Assembly: GCF_003967515.1 (NCBI RefSeq)
Contig: NZ_BIFQ01000001.1
Span: forward strand, 2,232,001-2,296,000
DNA length: 64,000 bases
Direction: 5' to 3'
From: Dictyobacter aurantiacus
Lineage (GTDB): Bacteria; Chloroflexota; Ktedonobacteria; Ktedonobacterales; Ktedonobacteraceae
Part shown: positions 36,770 through 46,870 of the stretch, one piece after another
Layout: each line of letters opens with the position of its first letter
Position numbering within the stretch: position 1 is the stretch's first letter
The notes under the pieces: generated by a model
The model's database searches: none
Told to the model about the DNA's origin: nothing
What the model saw: only the letters and a program-made list of their open reading frames with translations
Translations under genes and position numbers: made by a program

Positions 36770-37018
36770 AACATCCTTTCCCTAGCGGCGGGACCACATT
36801 CTCTATTCCTGCATATATGCGTAGCAGTGATGCCTCGTACAGCAGCCATTGCACGAGCATTTGCGGATTATACTGCAGTTTTCAATGCACTTGAAAGTAC
36901 AAAAGGGCAGCAGTATTTACTGCTGCAGCCAACTACGAATTATAGCATACTTTCTCTGAGGTGTCGAGTGGGAATTCCCTTTTTGGTCATTCCCGGCCCC
37001 GTCATACCAGAATTCTTT
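36770..37018. other. Spacer between adk and infA where map is usually found
   Basis: 249 bp. No methionine aminopeptidase fragment can be seen in any frame, and no convincing promoter or terminator. Confidence 0.5.
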
Positions 37019-37675
37019 TTACTTATGACAACCTTGAACGGCATCAATAAGGCTTTGTGATACCTGCTCGATGCTTTGATTACCATTCACAGTCTGCAAT
37101 TTGTGCTGCTGCTTATAATAATCTAGCAATCGAATGGTTTCATTAAAGAACGTGTCTAACCGTTTTTGTATCGCCTCGCCTTTATCATCGGCTCGTTGAT
37201 ACAGTTCACTTCCATCCAGATCACAGACACCCGGATTTTTGGGAGGATTCGTTTCAATATTATACACATGTTGATGGGCCCGGCAAATGTAGCGACCCGA
37301 AAGACGGTGAAGCAGCTCTTCACGCGGCACTTCCAGGTAAAGGCTACAATCTATAGACCGACCAACACGTGACAATCCTTGGTCAAGTGCTTTCGCCTGT
37401 GCAATAGTTCGAGGAAAACCATCCAGGAGGACTCCGTCGCGTGCATATTTCTCAGCTGAAATATGCTTCAACACCATAGCCACTGTTAAATCATCAGGAA
37501 CTAATTCACCACGATCGAAGTAGGCTTGAGCCTGTTTACCAAACTCTGTGCCAGCTTCGGACTCTTTACGAAACAGGTCACCACTTGAAACATGGTGCAT
37601 GCCCAGAGAGTGAGCCAGGCGCTCCGCCTGCGTCCCTTTTCCAGACCCTTGTGCACCGATCAGGATAATATTCAC
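37019..37675 (-). CDS. adk: Adenylate kinase
   Basis: 218 residues. The P loop is GAQGSGKGTQ, and FDRGELVPD and LDGFPRTIAQAKAL are typical. It balances AMP, ADP and ATP. The LID holds a candidate metal site with an unusual Cys-x2-His and Cys-x2-Asp set (CRAH, CDLD) instead of four cysteines. The start is GTG 37675 with GGAGG 6 nt upstream. The frame extends upstream without a ribosome site. It follows secY by 134 bp. Confidence 0.95.
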   Translation of the reverse strand: MNIILIGAQGSGKGTQAERLAHSLGMHHVSSGDLFRKESEAGTEFGKQAQAYFDRGELVPDDLTVAMVLKHISAEKYARDGVLLDGFPRTIAQAKALDQGLSRVGRSIDCSLYLEVPREELLHRLSGRYICRAHQHVYNIETNPPKNPGVCDLDGSELYQRADDKGEAIQKRLDTFFNETIRLLDYYKQQHKLQTVNGNQSIEQVSQSLIDAVQGCHK

Positions 37676-37809
37676 GATTTTCCTCCGCAGGAAATTCGAA
37701 GAAGTGCAGCACTGCACTTCCCCCTAGGAGAAAATGCTCCATCGCATTCCCCCGCAAACAATAGACATTCAAGGGAAACCAGTGAAACAGCCACCTTTAA
37801 ACCCCTTGT

Positions 37810-39138
37810 CTAGGAAAGAAAACCTGAATAGTTACGCATCACCATCTGGGATTCCAGCTGCCGGACCGTGTCGAGCACGACGCCGACAGCGATCAGAAGC
37901 GCGGCCGCGCCCAGCATCTGATTACCACCCACACGAGCGACAAACGGCAAAACCGTAATCACTCCGAGGAATAAGGCTCCCGCCAGGGTGATACGATTCA
38001 GGATATTCATAAGATAACGACTGGTCGGTTCGCCCGGACGATAGCCCGGGATAAATGCACCCTGCTTCTGCAAGTTCTCTGGAATATTCTGCTGCTGCCA
38101 CATCACATACGCATAGAAGTAGGTGAAAGCCACAACCAGCAAGAAGTTAAAGATCCAATACCACCACTCGGTGGGATTGATCAGGTTGATCGAGACCCAG
38201 AGAGCCACATTCTTGATCCAGGGCGTACTACTTGTGCTCAGATAGCGAGCAATGACCGTTGGGAAAAGCAGCATCGACGACGCGAAGATGAGCGGAATCA
38301 TACCCGCGCTATTGACCTGCATCGGAATATATGTGGTCTGCGCAGACCCAACCATCATGTTACGGCCAACGTTGCGCTTGGTTGGATACTGAACAGGAAC
38401 ACGCCGCTGTCCCAGGTAAATATAAATGATACCCAGAATAGTGATGACACCGATGATCGCGAATACACCCAGGCTGACTACAGCGCCACTGCCACCAGAC
38501 TGAGCAGCGGTAATGCCCTGCTGCACGTACTTGGGCAGGTTACTGAGGATATTAGCCAGGATGATGATCGAGATACCATTGCCGATACCTTTTTCCGTAA
38601 TCAGCTCACCGAGCCAGACCAGAATCATCGTGCCGGTAATCAAGGATGCCACAATCGCGAACGACTGCAACGCATATTGAGGGTCAATCAGATTGAAGTG
38701 CTGCAACACCTGCTCTTGCTGGAAGAGCGCGCATTGGCCCAGAGCCTGCAGAAACGCCAGTGGCACCGTAATAATACGAGTGATCTGGCTGAAGCGCAGA
38801 CGGCCCGCCTCACCCTGAGCAGACAAATTCTGCAACGCTGGAATGATCGGCTGCAAAAGTTGCATCACAATGGTGGCAGTAATATAGGGGTAAACAGAGA
38901 AAGCAACGATAGAGAAGTTCTGCAAAGATCCGCCTGAAAATACATCGAGCAAGCCGAGCAGCTGCCCAACCGGATTATCACCTTTATTGAAAAGACTGTT
39001 CAGACTTTTCTGCTCATCAGGTGACAACGGGACATTGATGTGGGCCAGGATGCGGAATACAAGCAGCATACCTAGCGTGAAGAGGATCTTTTTGCGCAGA
39101 TCAGGGACTGTCCAGATGCTACGCAGCTTTTCCCACAT
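37810..39138 (-). CDS. secY: Protein translocase subunit SecY
   Basis: 442 residues with ten predicted membrane spans forming the protein-conducting channel. The conserved cytoplasmic loops GIGNGISIIILANIL and RRVPVQYPTK are recognisable, and the final ones are FIPGYRPGEPTSRYL and GAAALLIAVGVVLD. The ATG at 39138 has AGGAGG 5 nt upstream. It follows rplO with a 107-bp spacer, the usual end of spc. Confidence 0.96.
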   Translation of the reverse strand: MWEKLRSIWTVPDLRKKILFTLGMLLVFRILAHINVPLSPDEQKSLNSLFNKGDNPVGQLLGLLDVFSGGSLQNFSIVAFSVYPYITATIVMQLLQPIIPALQNLSAQGEAGRLRFSQITRIITVPLAFLQALGQCALFQQEQVLQHFNLIDPQYALQSFAIVASLITGTMILVWLGELITEKGIGNGISIIILANILSNLPKYVQQGITAAQSGGSGAVVSLGVFAIIGVITILGIIYIYLGQRRVPVQYPTKRNVGRNMMVGSAQTTYIPMQVNSAGMIPLIFASSMLLFPTVIARYLSTSSTPWIKNVALWVSINLINPTEWWYWIFNFLLVVAFTYFYAYVMWQQQNIPENLQKQGAFIPGYRPGEPTSRYLMNILNRITLAGALFLGVITVLPFVARVGGNQMLGAAALLIAVGVVLDTVRQLESQMVMRNYSGFLS

Positions 39139-39245
39139 GGGAGCCTCCTTTTGCGAAGAACGCAAACACAGGTCATTGCACAGCGTGTAGAAAGAGAAAC
39201 AGGATGCCAGGGAGAAGTTTAACCATTCTCCCTGGCGCTGATTGG

Positions 39246-39773
39246 CTACTGTGCAGCTTCAGCTGTCTCCTTGTTTTCGTCCTTACGGCGTTTTGTCTTT
39301 TCGTAGACCCGCATTGGGATGATCTCCACGCTACCACCGGCAGCCTCGATCTTGGCCTTCGCGCTCGCAGAAAACTTATGCGCATGCACGGTCAGCGCGC
39401 GATCGATCTCGCCATCGCCAAGAACCTTGATCAGGCCCTTGCCCTGGGCGCGGGTCGTCAATCCCTGGGCGGCCAGATCCTCAGGACGAACCTGAGAGCC
39501 AGCCTCAAACAACTCAAGGTCTACAATATTAATAATAGTATATTCGTCGCGGAAAGCGGAAGTACCATTGCCAAGACCACGAACGAACGGTAAACGCTTG
39601 TTCAGGCGTGTCTGGCCGCCATTAAATGAGCGGTTAACATGCCCACCGGTACGGGCCTTCTGTCCCTTTGTACCACGGCCGGCGGTCTTACCGCGACCGG
39701 AGCCGTGACCACGTCCAACACGGCGCTCTGCCTTGTGAGAACCGGGAGCGGGTCGCAAATCAGAGAGTTTCAC
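39246..39773 (-). CDS. rplO: 50S ribosomal protein L15
   Basis: 175 residues. [40 protein letters not shown], and FEGGQTRL-type segments (here [17 protein letters not shown]). The GTG start at 39773 overlaps rpmD by 14 nt and has GAGGAG upstream. A charged tail of about 25 residues follows the core. Confidence 0.96.
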   Translation of the reverse strand: MKLSDLRPAPGSHKAERRVGRGHGSGRGKTAGRGTKGQKARTGGHVNRSFNGGQTRLNKRLPFVRGLGNGTSAFRDEYTIINIVDLELFEAGSQVRPEDLAAQGLTTRAQGKGLIKVLGDGEIDRALTVHAHKFSASAKAKIEAAGGSVEIIPMRVYEKTKRRKDENKETAEAAQ

Positions 39774-39954
39774 TGATAATCTCCTCTACTTGAACCAGGT
39801 GGCTCACCTTGCGGATCATGCCACGCACAGCGGGCTGATCATCATGCTCGACAGTATGCTGCAGCTTACGCAAGCCTAGAGCCTGAATCGTTGCTTTCTG
39901 ATCTTTTGGGTAGCCGATAGAGCTTTTGACCCATTTTACACGCAGTTTTGCCAT
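39760..39954 (-). CDS. rpmD: 50S ribosomal protein L30
   Basis: 64 residues, [20 protein letters not shown] and the turn [23 protein letters not shown] 39954 is chosen with AGGAG 9 nt upstream. A TTG at 39963 is in frame but poorer. It overlaps rplO. Confidence 0.95.
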   Translation of the reverse strand: MAKLRVKWVKSSIGYPKDQKATIQALGLRKLQHTVEHDDQPAVRGMIRKVSHLVQVEEIISETL

Positions 39955-39966
39955 TTTCTCCAACTC

Positions 39967-40653
39967 CTATCGGCGACGATCGCCACGCTCACCGCCACCA
40001 CGGCGATCACCACCGCCACGGCGGTCACCACCACGGTCACGGCGGCCGGATATCGCGCGGCTCTCACGGATCTCTTCCTCGCGAGCGGCACGGGCGGCTG
40101 CGGCCTGTTCAGCAGCGGCTGCAGTAGCTGCGGCCAGCTGCTCGGCTCGTTTGCGGCCCAAAAGCTCGACAACAGTTTTGCCACGGCGGGCGGCCTCGGC
40201 ATCGGCCGAGCGCAGTTCGCGCAAACCAACGATACAGGCCTGCACGGTGTTCGCTTTATTGGTGCTGCCCAGGGTCTTGGTCAGGATGTCACGGACACCA
40301 GCTGCCTCCATAACCGCGCGCACAGCGCCACCGGCGATAACGCCAGTACCAGGGGCGGCCGGCTTCAGCAGAACCTCGGATGCGCCGAAGTTTGATTTGA
40401 CAGCAAAGGGGATGGTCGTTCCGGTCAGAGGAACCTCAACCAGGTGTTTCTTGGCATCCTCAACACCCTTACGGATCGCCTCGGTATATTCGCCAGCCTT
40501 ACCAAAGCCATAGCCCACGTGCCCGTTGCGATCACCAACAACCACCAGAGCACGAATGCTAAAGCGTCGGCCGCCTTTCACAACCTTGGAGACGCGGCTT
40601 ACTTCCACCACGGTCTCTTCAAGGTTCAGTTTTGAAGCATCTATTCTTGCCAT
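39967..40653 (-). CDS. rpsE: 30S ribosomal protein S5 with Ala- and Arg/Gly-rich tail
   Basis: 228 residues. The core (about 1-167) has [36 protein letters not shown] and [19 protein letters not shown]. The tail of about 60 residues, first Ala/Glu-rich and then RGGDRRGGG repeats, is not part of the usual S5. S5 takes part in decoding accuracy. It starts at ATG 40653 with AGAGGAG upstream, 72 bp after rplR. Confidence 0.95.
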   Translation of the reverse strand: MARIDASKLNLEETVVEVSRVSKVVKGGRRFSIRALVVVGDRNGHVGYGFGKAGEYTEAIRKGVEDAKKHLVEVPLTGTTIPFAVKSNFGASEVLLKPAAPGTGVIAGGAVRAVMEAAGVRDILTKTLGSTNKANTVQACIVGLRELRSADAEAARRGKTVVELLGRKRAEQLAAATAAAAEQAAAARAAREEEIRESRAISGRRDRGGDRRGGGDRRGGGERGDRRR

Positions 40654-40725
40654 TTTTTCTGTCTTACTCCTCTAAATTCATGCGCGCTTTCCTTGTGCGC
40701 ACGCATGAAAGGTTGCCTCGTGAGC

Positions 40726-41280
40726 CTAGAAATCCAGGCCACCCTCACGAGCGCCTTCAGCAAGTGCAGCGACTCGTCCATGATAGGCATAGCCACCACG
40801 GTCAAAGACAACCTGGGCAATACCCTTCTCTTTGGCACGCTGGGCAACAATCTTACCTACTTCGCGTGCCACCGCAACCTTACGGTTACCGGCAATGCCA
40901 GCGAGCTGATCAACAGGAGACTTCTTTACTTTCTTCTCCACGACTGGCGCCGCTGCGCGAGGCTGCCGCGCGCCCTTCCCTTTTTTAGCGGGCGCTTCGG
41001 CGGCAGCCTCAACGACCTCGGGCTCAGGAGCTGGCTCACTAACCTGGCTCACCTGGGGAGCAGAGGAAGACGGCTCTGGCTTAAAGTTCTTCAAGCTCTC
41101 ATCCATAGATGAGGCGGCAACTATGGTCTGGCCGAGGGAATCGTCTATAATTTGCGCATAGATATGATGTCCACTGCGGAAAACATTCAAACGTGGACGT
41201 GACGAGGTTCCCGCGAAGTGGCGTCGTATACGCTGGTGCCGCCGCAGCCGCGCCTTATTGGCTTCAAATCTTTTAATCAT
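40726..41280 (-). CDS. rplR: 50S ribosomal protein L18 with internal low-complexity insertion
   Basis: 184 residues rather than about 120. [20 protein letters not shown] at the front and [20 protein letters not shown] at the back are normal L18. Residues about 66-124 are an inserted Pro/Ala/Glu then Lys-rich stretch, apparently disordered. L18 binds 5S rRNA with L5. Its ribosome site is weak. It follows a 427-bp spacer that has its own promoter. Confidence 0.93.
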   Translation of the reverse strand: MIKRFEANKARLRRHQRIRRHFAGTSSRPRLNVFRSGHHIYAQIIDDSLGQTIVAASSMDESLKNFKPEPSSSAPQVSQVSEPAPEPEVVEAAAEAPAKKGKGARQPRAAAPVVEKKVKKSPVDQLAGIAGNRKVAVAREVGKIVAQRAKEKGIAQVVFDRGGYAYHGRVAALAEGAREGGLDF

Positions 41281-41577
41281 AGTTTCATCACAAAAGATAT
41301 AAGCTCATCTTTGCTTTTGATACAAAGAGGCAATCTCTTGCAATTCCCCTTTCTTTGGATACGCGCTGGCAGAAGGAGCATGGAGCGACGTGGTCGGCAC
41401 TACGTCCCTCATAGTACAATCCTTCGTTATCGCGTTTTGACACAATGCTGGATCACATGAGCTGGCAAACTGGTTCCCCGCACCCGCGATCGGCACGTTG
41501 CGATATGTATCGCAGGCCGCCTGCGCAGTGCACAAGCCAGCGCACAGTCAAAAATGAGTGGGTAAATTATTGCCCAC

Positions 41578-41607
41578 ATTATAGTATCACACTCTGGCTA
41601 TTGTCGC
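41578..41607 (-). promoter_or_regulatory. Internal promoter before rplR
   Basis: On the minus strand, GCGACA (41607-41602), an 18-bp spacer and a perfect TATAAT (41583-41578). It would drive rplR-rpsE-rpmD-rplO-secY separately. Confidence 0.55.
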
Positions 41608-41649
41608 GAGTTTTCTCAGCAACGGATAGACAGAAAGTCGCATCCGCGT

Positions 41650-41681
41650 ACGATCTAGCCAGGTTCCCCTGGATAGATCGT
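41650..41681 (-). terminator. Hairpin after rplF
   Basis: An imperfect 14-bp stem around GGAA (41650-41681), 26 bp after the stop. No T-run follows, so it may be an mRNA 3' end or a processing signal rather than an intrinsic terminator. Confidence 0.4.
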
Positions 41682-41707
41682 AACACGGATACGAAGGGGG
41701 TGCATCC

Positions 41708-42283
41708 TTACTTCTTCTTACCGCCGACTTTACCAGCTTTACCAGCTTTACGCCGAATCTTCTCATTCGCATAGCGGATACCTTTGCCTTTATAGGGCTC
41801 AGGCTTACGCAAGCGGCGGATTTCAGCGGCGACTGCGCCAACCAGTTGCTTGTCGATACCGCTGACACTGATCTTGGTGGCTTTGGTCGCTGCGTCGACA
41901 CCATCTACCGAGAAGGTAACGCCTGCAGGTGGTTGCACCTCAATGGGGTGGGAGTAGCCAACGAGGATAACCAGGTTGTTGCCAACTTTGTTGGCACGGT
42001 AACCAACACCGTGGATCTCCAGTGACTTTGTATACCCTGTAGTCACACCGACGACCATATTGTTAACCAGGGTGCGGTACAGGCCATGCTTCGAGCGATG
42101 CTCGCGGGAATCCGAAGGGCGCGAAACCGTCAACTGCCCATTCTCAAGCTGTAGAGCCAGCTCGGGATCGATCTGCTGCGATAGCTCACCTTTGGGACCC
42201 TTGACCGTCACAAAGTTCTTATCTGTCCACTTCACGTCTACCTTTGGTGGGACAGCAATTGGAGAACGTCCAATACGAGACAT
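41708..42283 (-). CDS. rplF: 50S ribosomal protein L6
   Basis: 191 residues. [25 protein letters not shown] and [13 protein letters not shown], with the C-terminal motif [21 protein letters not shown]. The ATG at 42283 follows GGGAGG. It overlaps the end of rpsH by none and lies 13 bp after it. Confidence 0.96.
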   Translation of the reverse strand: MSRIGRSPIAVPPKVDVKWTDKNFVTVKGPKGELSQQIDPELALQLENGQLTVSRPSDSREHRSKHGLYRTLVNNMVVGVTTGYTKSLEIHGVGYRANKVGNNLVILVGYSHPIEVQPPAGVTFSVDGVDAATKATKISVSGIDKQLVGAVAAEIRRLRKPEPYKGKGIRYANEKIRRKAGKAGKVGGKKK

Positions 42284-42296
42284 TTGATACCTCCCT

Positions 42297-42692
42297 CTAC
42301 CAGACGTAGCAGATGACTTCGCCGCCAAGACCCTGCTTGTAAGCGTTCGAACCGGTCATCAAGCCCTTTGGTGTCGAAAGAATCGCAATACCCAGTCCGC
42401 CGCGTACGCGGGGAATGTTGGCTTGCTTGGTGTATACACGCAGGCCTGGCTTGCTGACGCGCTTCAACTGCGTTACGACGGGTTTCTTGTCCACGTAACG
42501 CAAGGTCAGGCGCAGGGTGCCCTGCGGATTATCTTTCAGGATCTCGATGTCCTTAACATAGCCTTCTTCTTTAAGCACACGCGCAAGATTCAGCTTCATT
42601 TTTGAGGCTGGAATTAAAACGCGAGTATGCCGTGCTGTTGCCGCATTACGAATGCGCGTAAGCATATCCGCAATGGGATCAGTCATATTCAT
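42297..42692 (-). CDS. rpsH: 30S ribosomal protein S8
   Basis: 131 residues. [40 protein letters not shown] and STPKGLMTG are the S8 marks. It binds the central domain of 16S rRNA. GGAGG upstream of the ATG. Confidence 0.97.
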   Translation of the reverse strand: MNMTDPIADMLTRIRNAATARHTRVLIPASKMKLNLARVLKEEGYVKDIEILKDNPQGTLRLTLRYVDKKPVVTQLKRVSKPGLRVYTKQANIPRVRGGLGIAILSTPKGLMTGSNAYKQGLGGEVICYVW

Positions 42693-42769
42693 GGATGTTC
42701 CTCCATATCACGTAGCAGTCAAAGCCCCCGGCTTTCTTGCTACATGTCCTTTCCTCTTCGCTCGCGATT

Positions 42770-42955
42770 CTACCAGCTCGATTTCGTCACACCGGGCAGC
42801 TCACCGCGATGCGCACGCTCGCGGAAGCAGATACGGCAGAGACCGAATTTGCGCATGTATGCACGAGGTCGGCCGCAGACCTGGCAGCGGTTATGCTGCT
42901 GCACCTTGAAACGAGGCTTGCGCTGCGACTTTACAATCATTGAAATTTTTGCCAT
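42770..42955 (-). CDS. rpsN: 30S ribosomal protein S14, zinc form
   Basis: 61 residues, the short type-Z protein. [20 protein letters not shown] has the CxxC pairs binding zinc, and it ends [11 protein letters not shown]. Its place between rplE and rpsH is standard. Confidence 0.97.
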   Translation of the reverse strand: MAKISMIVKSQRKPRFKVQQHNRCQVCGRPRAYMRKFGLCRICFRERAHRGELPGVTKSSW

Positions 42956-42969
42956 TCCGCCCTCCAGCG

Positions 42970-43512
42970 TTACTTCTTAAAGGGCATGCCCATCAATGCG
43001 AGCAGCCGTCGGCCTTCCTGATCGGTCTTCGCGGTGGTCACGATGGTGATCTCCATGCCGCGCAGCTTGTCGATTTTATCATAATCGATCTCAGGAAAGA
43101 CCAGTTGTTCACGCAAGCCCAGGGTATAGTTGCCGCGTCCGTCGAATGCGTCAGGGGAGATCCCCTGGAAATCGCGGATACGGGGCAGGGCCACGTTCAA
43201 TAATTTATCCAGGAAGTATTCCATACGGGCACCGCGCAGGGTTACCATGCAGCCAATCTGCATGCCTTCACGCAATTTGAAGGCCGCGACGGACTTCTTG
43301 GCGCGCGTGATCACCGGACGCTGTCCGGTGATGGCGGCCAGGTCGGCGACGGCGGCATCCATCGCTTTCGCGTTCTGGATGACCTCGCCCATGCCGATAT
43401 TCACAACTACTTTGTGAATGCCCGGGACCTGCATCGGATTCTCATAGTTAAACTCTTTCTGCAGGGCCGGCACAACTTCCTGGCGATAACGCTCTTTAAA
43501 TGCTGTTGCCAT
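42970..43512 (-). CDS. rplE: 50S ribosomal protein L5
   Basis: 180 residues. [39 protein letters not shown] and the [20 protein letters not shown] end. It binds 5S rRNA and contacts S13. Confidence 0.97.
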   Translation of the reverse strand: MATAFKERYRQEVVPALQKEFNYENPMQVPGIHKVVVNIGMGEVIQNAKAMDAAVADLAAITGQRPVITRAKKSVAAFKLREGMQIGCMVTLRGARMEYFLDKLLNVALPRIRDFQGISPDAFDGRGNYTLGLREQLVFPEIDYDKIDKLRGMEITIVTTAKTDQEGRRLLALMGMPFKK

Positions 43513-43517
43513 AATTC

Positions 43518-43904
43518 TTAACTCCTCGTGTTATCTGCAATAGCTTTATGGCAGTGCTTGCATATACGCACAGGACGTTCCTTCTGGTCGGCTCCCAGGG
43601 GGCGACGCTCGATGCCGACACGGGTTCGCTCACCGCACTCGGTGCAGATCAACATGACGTTGGAGACATGCAAAGGCATGGCCTTCTCAATCACGCCACC
43701 CTGCCGTGTCTGGCCCTGTGGGCGGATGTGCTTCTTCACAACATTCAGGCCCTCAACGATGACCTTGCTGTTCTGAGGAAGCGCCCGCGAAACGGTTCCT
43801 CGTTTCCCTTTATCCTTGCCAGCAAGAATTTCGACCGTGTCGCCCTTCTTGATGTTCATCTTGGCAAGGTGCAGGGGCTTTTTATCTTTTACTTGTGTTG
43901 CCAT
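43518..43904 (-). CDS. rplX: 50S ribosomal protein L24
   Basis: 128 residues. The KOW motif is [20 protein letters not shown]-terminal zinc-ribbon-like pair (ICTECG and ICKHCH) follows. It helps start 50S assembly. It lies 5 bp before rplE. Confidence 0.97.
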   Translation of the reverse strand: MATQVKDKKPLHLAKMNIKKGDTVEILAGKDKGKRGTVSRALPQNSKVIVEGLNVVKKHIRPQGQTRQGGVIEKAMPLHVSNVMLICTECGERTRVGIERRPLGADQKERPVRICKHCHKAIADNTRS

Positions 43905-43915
43905 CTTCTTCCCCG

Positions 43916-44284
43916 TTAGAGCACTTCAGGTGCGAGCGAAACGAGTCGTGTGAAGTTCTTCTCACGCAATTCGCGGGCCACCGGGCCAAAGATACGCGTG
44001 CCACGTGGATTGTTACCGGCGGCAATAATCACGGCAGCGTTCTCATCAAAACGAATGTGCGAGCCGTCGGGGCGTGAATACTCTTTTGAGACACGCACCA
44101 CAACAGCGTTTACGACTTCGCCCTTCTTTACCTGTCCATTTGGTGTGGCCTGCTTGACTGAGGCCTTAATTACGTCACCGACAGTGGCATAGCGTTTGGA
44201 AGAACCACTCATAACGCGAATGCACATAATCTCTTTAGCGCCGGTGTTGTCGGCGACTTTCAGGCGTGTTTGTGGCTGAATCAT
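43916..44284 (-). CDS. rplN: 50S ribosomal protein L14
   Basis: 122 residues, [37 protein letters not shown] and [17 protein letters not shown]. First gene of the spc group. Start at ATG 44284, 13 bp after rpsQ. Confidence 0.97.
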   Translation of the reverse strand: MIQPQTRLKVADNTGAKEIMCIRVMSGSSKRYATVGDVIKASVKQATPNGQVKKGEVVNAVVVRVSKEYSRPDGSHIRFDENAAVIIAAGNNPRGTRIFGPVARELREKNFTRLVSLAPEVL

Positions 44285-44297
44285 CTGTCAAAACTCC

Positions 44298-44678
44298 CTA
44301 TTCCGCCGACTCAGCGGACTCGTCCCGCAGGTTAGGATCGACCTCAGCCACTACTTCCTCGACTGGAACAATGCCGGAACCGTATTTCACGATTTCGACC
44401 AGGCGCCAGCGCTTCAATTTACTCAGCGGGCGGCTCTCTTCGATACGTACCAGGTCGCCTACACTACAACTGTTGTTCTCATCATGCGCATAAAAGCGCG
44501 TCGTCTGTTTGAACGTACGCTTATAAATGCGGTGCTTCTTCAAGGACTCAACGACGACAACAATCGTCTTGTCCGCTTTATTGCTGACCACGCGGCCGAC
44601 CTTCTGCTGGCGGCGGCTAGTTTTCTTAGCCGCTGCCAGGGCCTGCTCTGCAGTGATCGCCTTGGATTGCTGTGTCAT
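44298..44678 (-). CDS. rpsQ: 30S ribosomal protein S17 with extensions
   Basis: 126 residues, longer than the usual 85. The core is GRVVSNKADKTIVVVVESLK, YKRTFKQTTRFYAHDENN and GDLVRIEESRPLSKLKRW. There is an Ala/Lys-rich lead of about 25 residues and an acidic tail (NLRDESAESAE). It overlaps rpmC by one base, giving coupled translation. Confidence 0.95.
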   Translation of the reverse strand: MTQQSKAITAEQALAAAKKTSRRQQKVGRVVSNKADKTIVVVVESLKKHRIYKRTFKQTTRFYAHDENNSCSVGDLVRIEESRPLSKLKRWRLVEIVKYGSGIVPVEEVVAEVDPNLRDESAESAE

Positions 44679-44887
44679 TATTGTTCATTCTCCAATACGG
44701 TTAGGCGATGCAGGAGGCGCGCGATGTCTTTGCGCGTCTGCGCGAACACTCGGCTATTCTTCACTTCGCCACGCTGCTGTTGCAAACGGAGTTGGAACAG
44801 TTTCAGGCGCAGCTCTTTTACCTGGTTCTGCGCCTCGCCAGCCGACAATTCGGAAATTTCTTTACGGCGGTCATTAAGCTTCGACAC
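44678..44887 (-). CDS. rpmC: 50S ribosomal protein L29
   Basis: 69 residues, two helices, with [20 protein letters not shown] as the conserved part. The GTG start at 44887 lies inside the last codons of rplP (14-nt overlap). Confidence 0.95.
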   Translation of the reverse strand: MSKLNDRRKEISELSAGEAQNQVKELRLKLFQLRLQQQRGEVKNSRVFAQTRKDIARLLHRLTVLENEQ

Positions 44888-45305
44888 TCTCCGCCTCCCC
44901 TCGTGTAATAAAGCGTGTCTTCACAGGCAATTTGTGACCGGCCAGGCGCACAGCTTCTTTGGCGATCTCCTGACTAACGCCGCCGATCTCAAAAATGATG
45001 CGGCCCGGTTTGACGACCGCTACCCAGTGATCTACAGCACCTTTACCGCTACCCATACGGGTTTCAGCAGGTTTGGCGGTGATTGGCTTGTCAGGGAACA
45101 CGCGGATCCACACTTTACCACCGCGCTTCATGAAGCGGGTGAGCGCGATACGCGCGGACTCAATCTGACGAGCCTCCATCCAACAGGCTTCCAGAGCCTG
45201 CAGCCCATATTCGCCGAAAGAGAGTGTGTTGCCGCGCTGGGCCTCGCCTTTCATACGACCACGGTGCTGTCGACGATATTTTGTACGTGATGGTGCCAGT
45301 AACAT
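44874..45305 (-). CDS. rplP: 50S ribosomal protein L16
   Basis: 143 residues. [60 protein letters not shown] and [18 protein letters not shown]. It sits at the A-site of the large subunit. GAGGAG upstream of the ATG. Confidence 0.97.
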   Translation of the reverse strand: MLLAPSRTKYRRQHRGRMKGEAQRGNTLSFGEYGLQALEACWMEARQIESARIALTRFMKRGGKVWIRVFPDKPITAKPAETRMGSGKGAVDHWVAVVKPGRIIFEIGGVSQEIAKEAVRLAGHKLPVKTRFITRGEAESVEA

Positions 45306-45319
45306 GGCTTAGCTCTCCT

Positions 45320-46375
45320 CTACTCGCTCTGAGTGGTCCCGCTATCCGGCGTCGACGGTGTGGTCTCGGCAGGGGTTACTGCTGGCGCAGTATTCTCACT
45401 GACGGGTGCCTGCTGTTCAGGTCGTGGCTGGCGGGGTGGACGCTGTGGTCGATCACCTTGTGGGCGAGGACCGCGGTCTCCACCTTGCGGACGTGGACTG
45501 CGCTCACCTTGTGGACGGTCGCCAGCTGGTCTGGGTGGACGCTGTGGTCGGTCCCCTTGAGGACGTGGACCGCGGTCTCCACCACGCGGACGATCTCCTG
45601 GTGTACGTGGACCGCGCTCACCGCCCTGAGGGCGTTCGCCACGTCCACGACGCTCACCACCGCGACGCTCACCACGATCACGTGGGGCGTATGTCTGTTG
45701 CGCGGCGGCTTCCACCTGAGCCTCAGCTAACTCACGACGCTTGCTGGGCAGGATGTCACCTTTGTAGATCCACACTTTGATGCCGATAACACCAAAGGTT
45801 GTGTGGGCCTCTGTCTGACCATAATCGATGTCGGCGCGCAGGGTCTGCAACGGAACGCTTCCCTCGAACTCTTTCTCGGTACGCGCGATTTCCGCACCAC
45901 CCAGGCGACCGCCACAAATTATTCGAACTCCCTTAGCATTGGCGCGCATTGTCTTCTGCACGGCCTGCTTCATCGCGCGACGGAATGAGACGCGCTTCTC
46001 TAGCTGCTCGGCAATACTACGACCAACCAGGAGAGCATCCAGTTCCGGCTGACGGATCTCGATGATATCCATGCGCACGCGGCGCTTCTTGGTCCGGCTT
46101 TCGAGAAGGTTGCGCAATCTGTCAACTTTCTCTCCGCTCTTACCGATAACAATACCAGGTTTCGCTGTATGAACTCTGACCAGGACCTGGTCCGCAGCGG
46201 TGCGCTCGATCTCGATTTTTGAAACCGAGGCATTGGCAAGTTCTTTATTGATGATCTGGCGAATCTTGAAGTCTTCGGCCAGAATATCTTTGTAATCACG
46301 CTCGGCATACCAGCGAGACTGCCATCCTCTGACGACGCCGAGTCTGAACCCATTGGGATGCACTTTATGTCCCAA
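45320..46375 (-). CDS. rpsC: 30S ribosomal protein S3 with long Arg/Gly/Pro/Gln tail
   Basis: 351 residues. Residues 1-210 are normal S3: [20 protein letters not shown], the KH motif [15 protein letters not shown] and the domain end [18 protein letters not shown]. The remaining 140 residues are a repetitive disordered tail with [17 protein letters not shown] and RPQGGDRGP units and a Thr/Pro/Glu end. The start is TTG 46375, with AGGAGG 6 nt upstream. S3 lines the mRNA entry channel, so the tail would extend toward incoming mRNA, which is inference. Confidence 0.95.
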   Translation of the reverse strand: MGHKVHPNGFRLGVVRGWQSRWYAERDYKDILAEDFKIRQIINKELANASVSKIEIERTAADQVLVRVHTAKPGIVIGKSGEKVDRLRNLLESRTKKRRVRMDIIEIRQPELDALLVGRSIAEQLEKRVSFRRAMKQAVQKTMRANAKGVRIICGGRLGGAEIARTEKEFEGSVPLQTLRADIDYGQTEAHTTFGVIGIKVWIYKGDILPSKRRELAEAQVEAAAQQTYAPRDRGERRGGERRGRGERPQGGERGPRTPGDRPRGGDRGPRPQGDRPQRPPRPAGDRPQGERSPRPQGGDRGPRPQGDRPQRPPRQPRPEQQAPVSENTAPAVTPAETTPSTPDSGTTQSE

Positions 46376-46398
46376 AAGTGTCCTCCTTTTTGTAGTCT

Positions 46399-46749
46399 CT
46401 AACGACCAGCGTCTGCCGGATCATCCGAGACGATCACAGTTACATGACAAAAGCGACGTAAAATACGAGCCGCCCGACCATGTGACCGTGGTTTCACACG
46501 TTTAATCCGGAACGAATCATCCGCCACAATATTAAGAATATACAGGTCATCTGGATTGAGATTGTAGTTATTCTCCGCATTTGCCGCGGCCGAGGCCACA
46601 ACCTTGCTTACAGGTGTCGCACCGGCGTTTGGCAGGAACTGGAGAATAGCCAGAGCCTCATTTACCCGAAGCCCTTTCACCGCGTTCGTAACCAGACGCA
46701 TCTTGCGCGGCGGAATGCCGATATCTTTTGCAATAGCCCTGACTTGCAT
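46399..46749 (-). CDS. rplV: 50S ribosomal protein L22
   Basis: 116 residues. [40 protein letters not shown] and the hairpin [20 protein letters not shown], which reaches into the exit tunnel. ATG 46749 follows GAGG. The open frame continues to 46809 without homology. Confidence 0.95.
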   Translation of the reverse strand: MQVRAIAKDIGIPPRKMRLVTNAVKGLRVNEALAILQFLPNAGATPVSKVVASAAANAENNYNLNPDDLYILNIVADDSFRIKRVKPRSHGRAARILRRFCHVTVIVSDDPADAGR

Positions 46750-46870
46750 CTCTACCTCACAATATACCCCGAGGAAGGGGCACCTTTCTCTGGTCGGCCC
46801 CTGGGACAAACTTGTTGGTCCCTACAGATCCTCGGAGGGCTCACCGCTTGAGCCTCTTCTTAACTTACCA

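Larger units (their letters stand above)
41281..41707. other. Long spacer inside the spc operon (rplF-rplR)
   Basis: 427 bp, normally only a few bases in this operon. It holds a hairpin after rplF (41650-41681) and a minus-strand promoter (41578-41607), and leaves rplR a leader of about 290 nt. No gene is supported; the open frames here lack homology and ribosome sites. Confidence 0.6.

Noticed and set aside
41305..41535. Short minus-strand open frame in the rplF-rplR spacer
   Set aside because: It has no homology or ribosome site and falls in the proposed leader of rplR.
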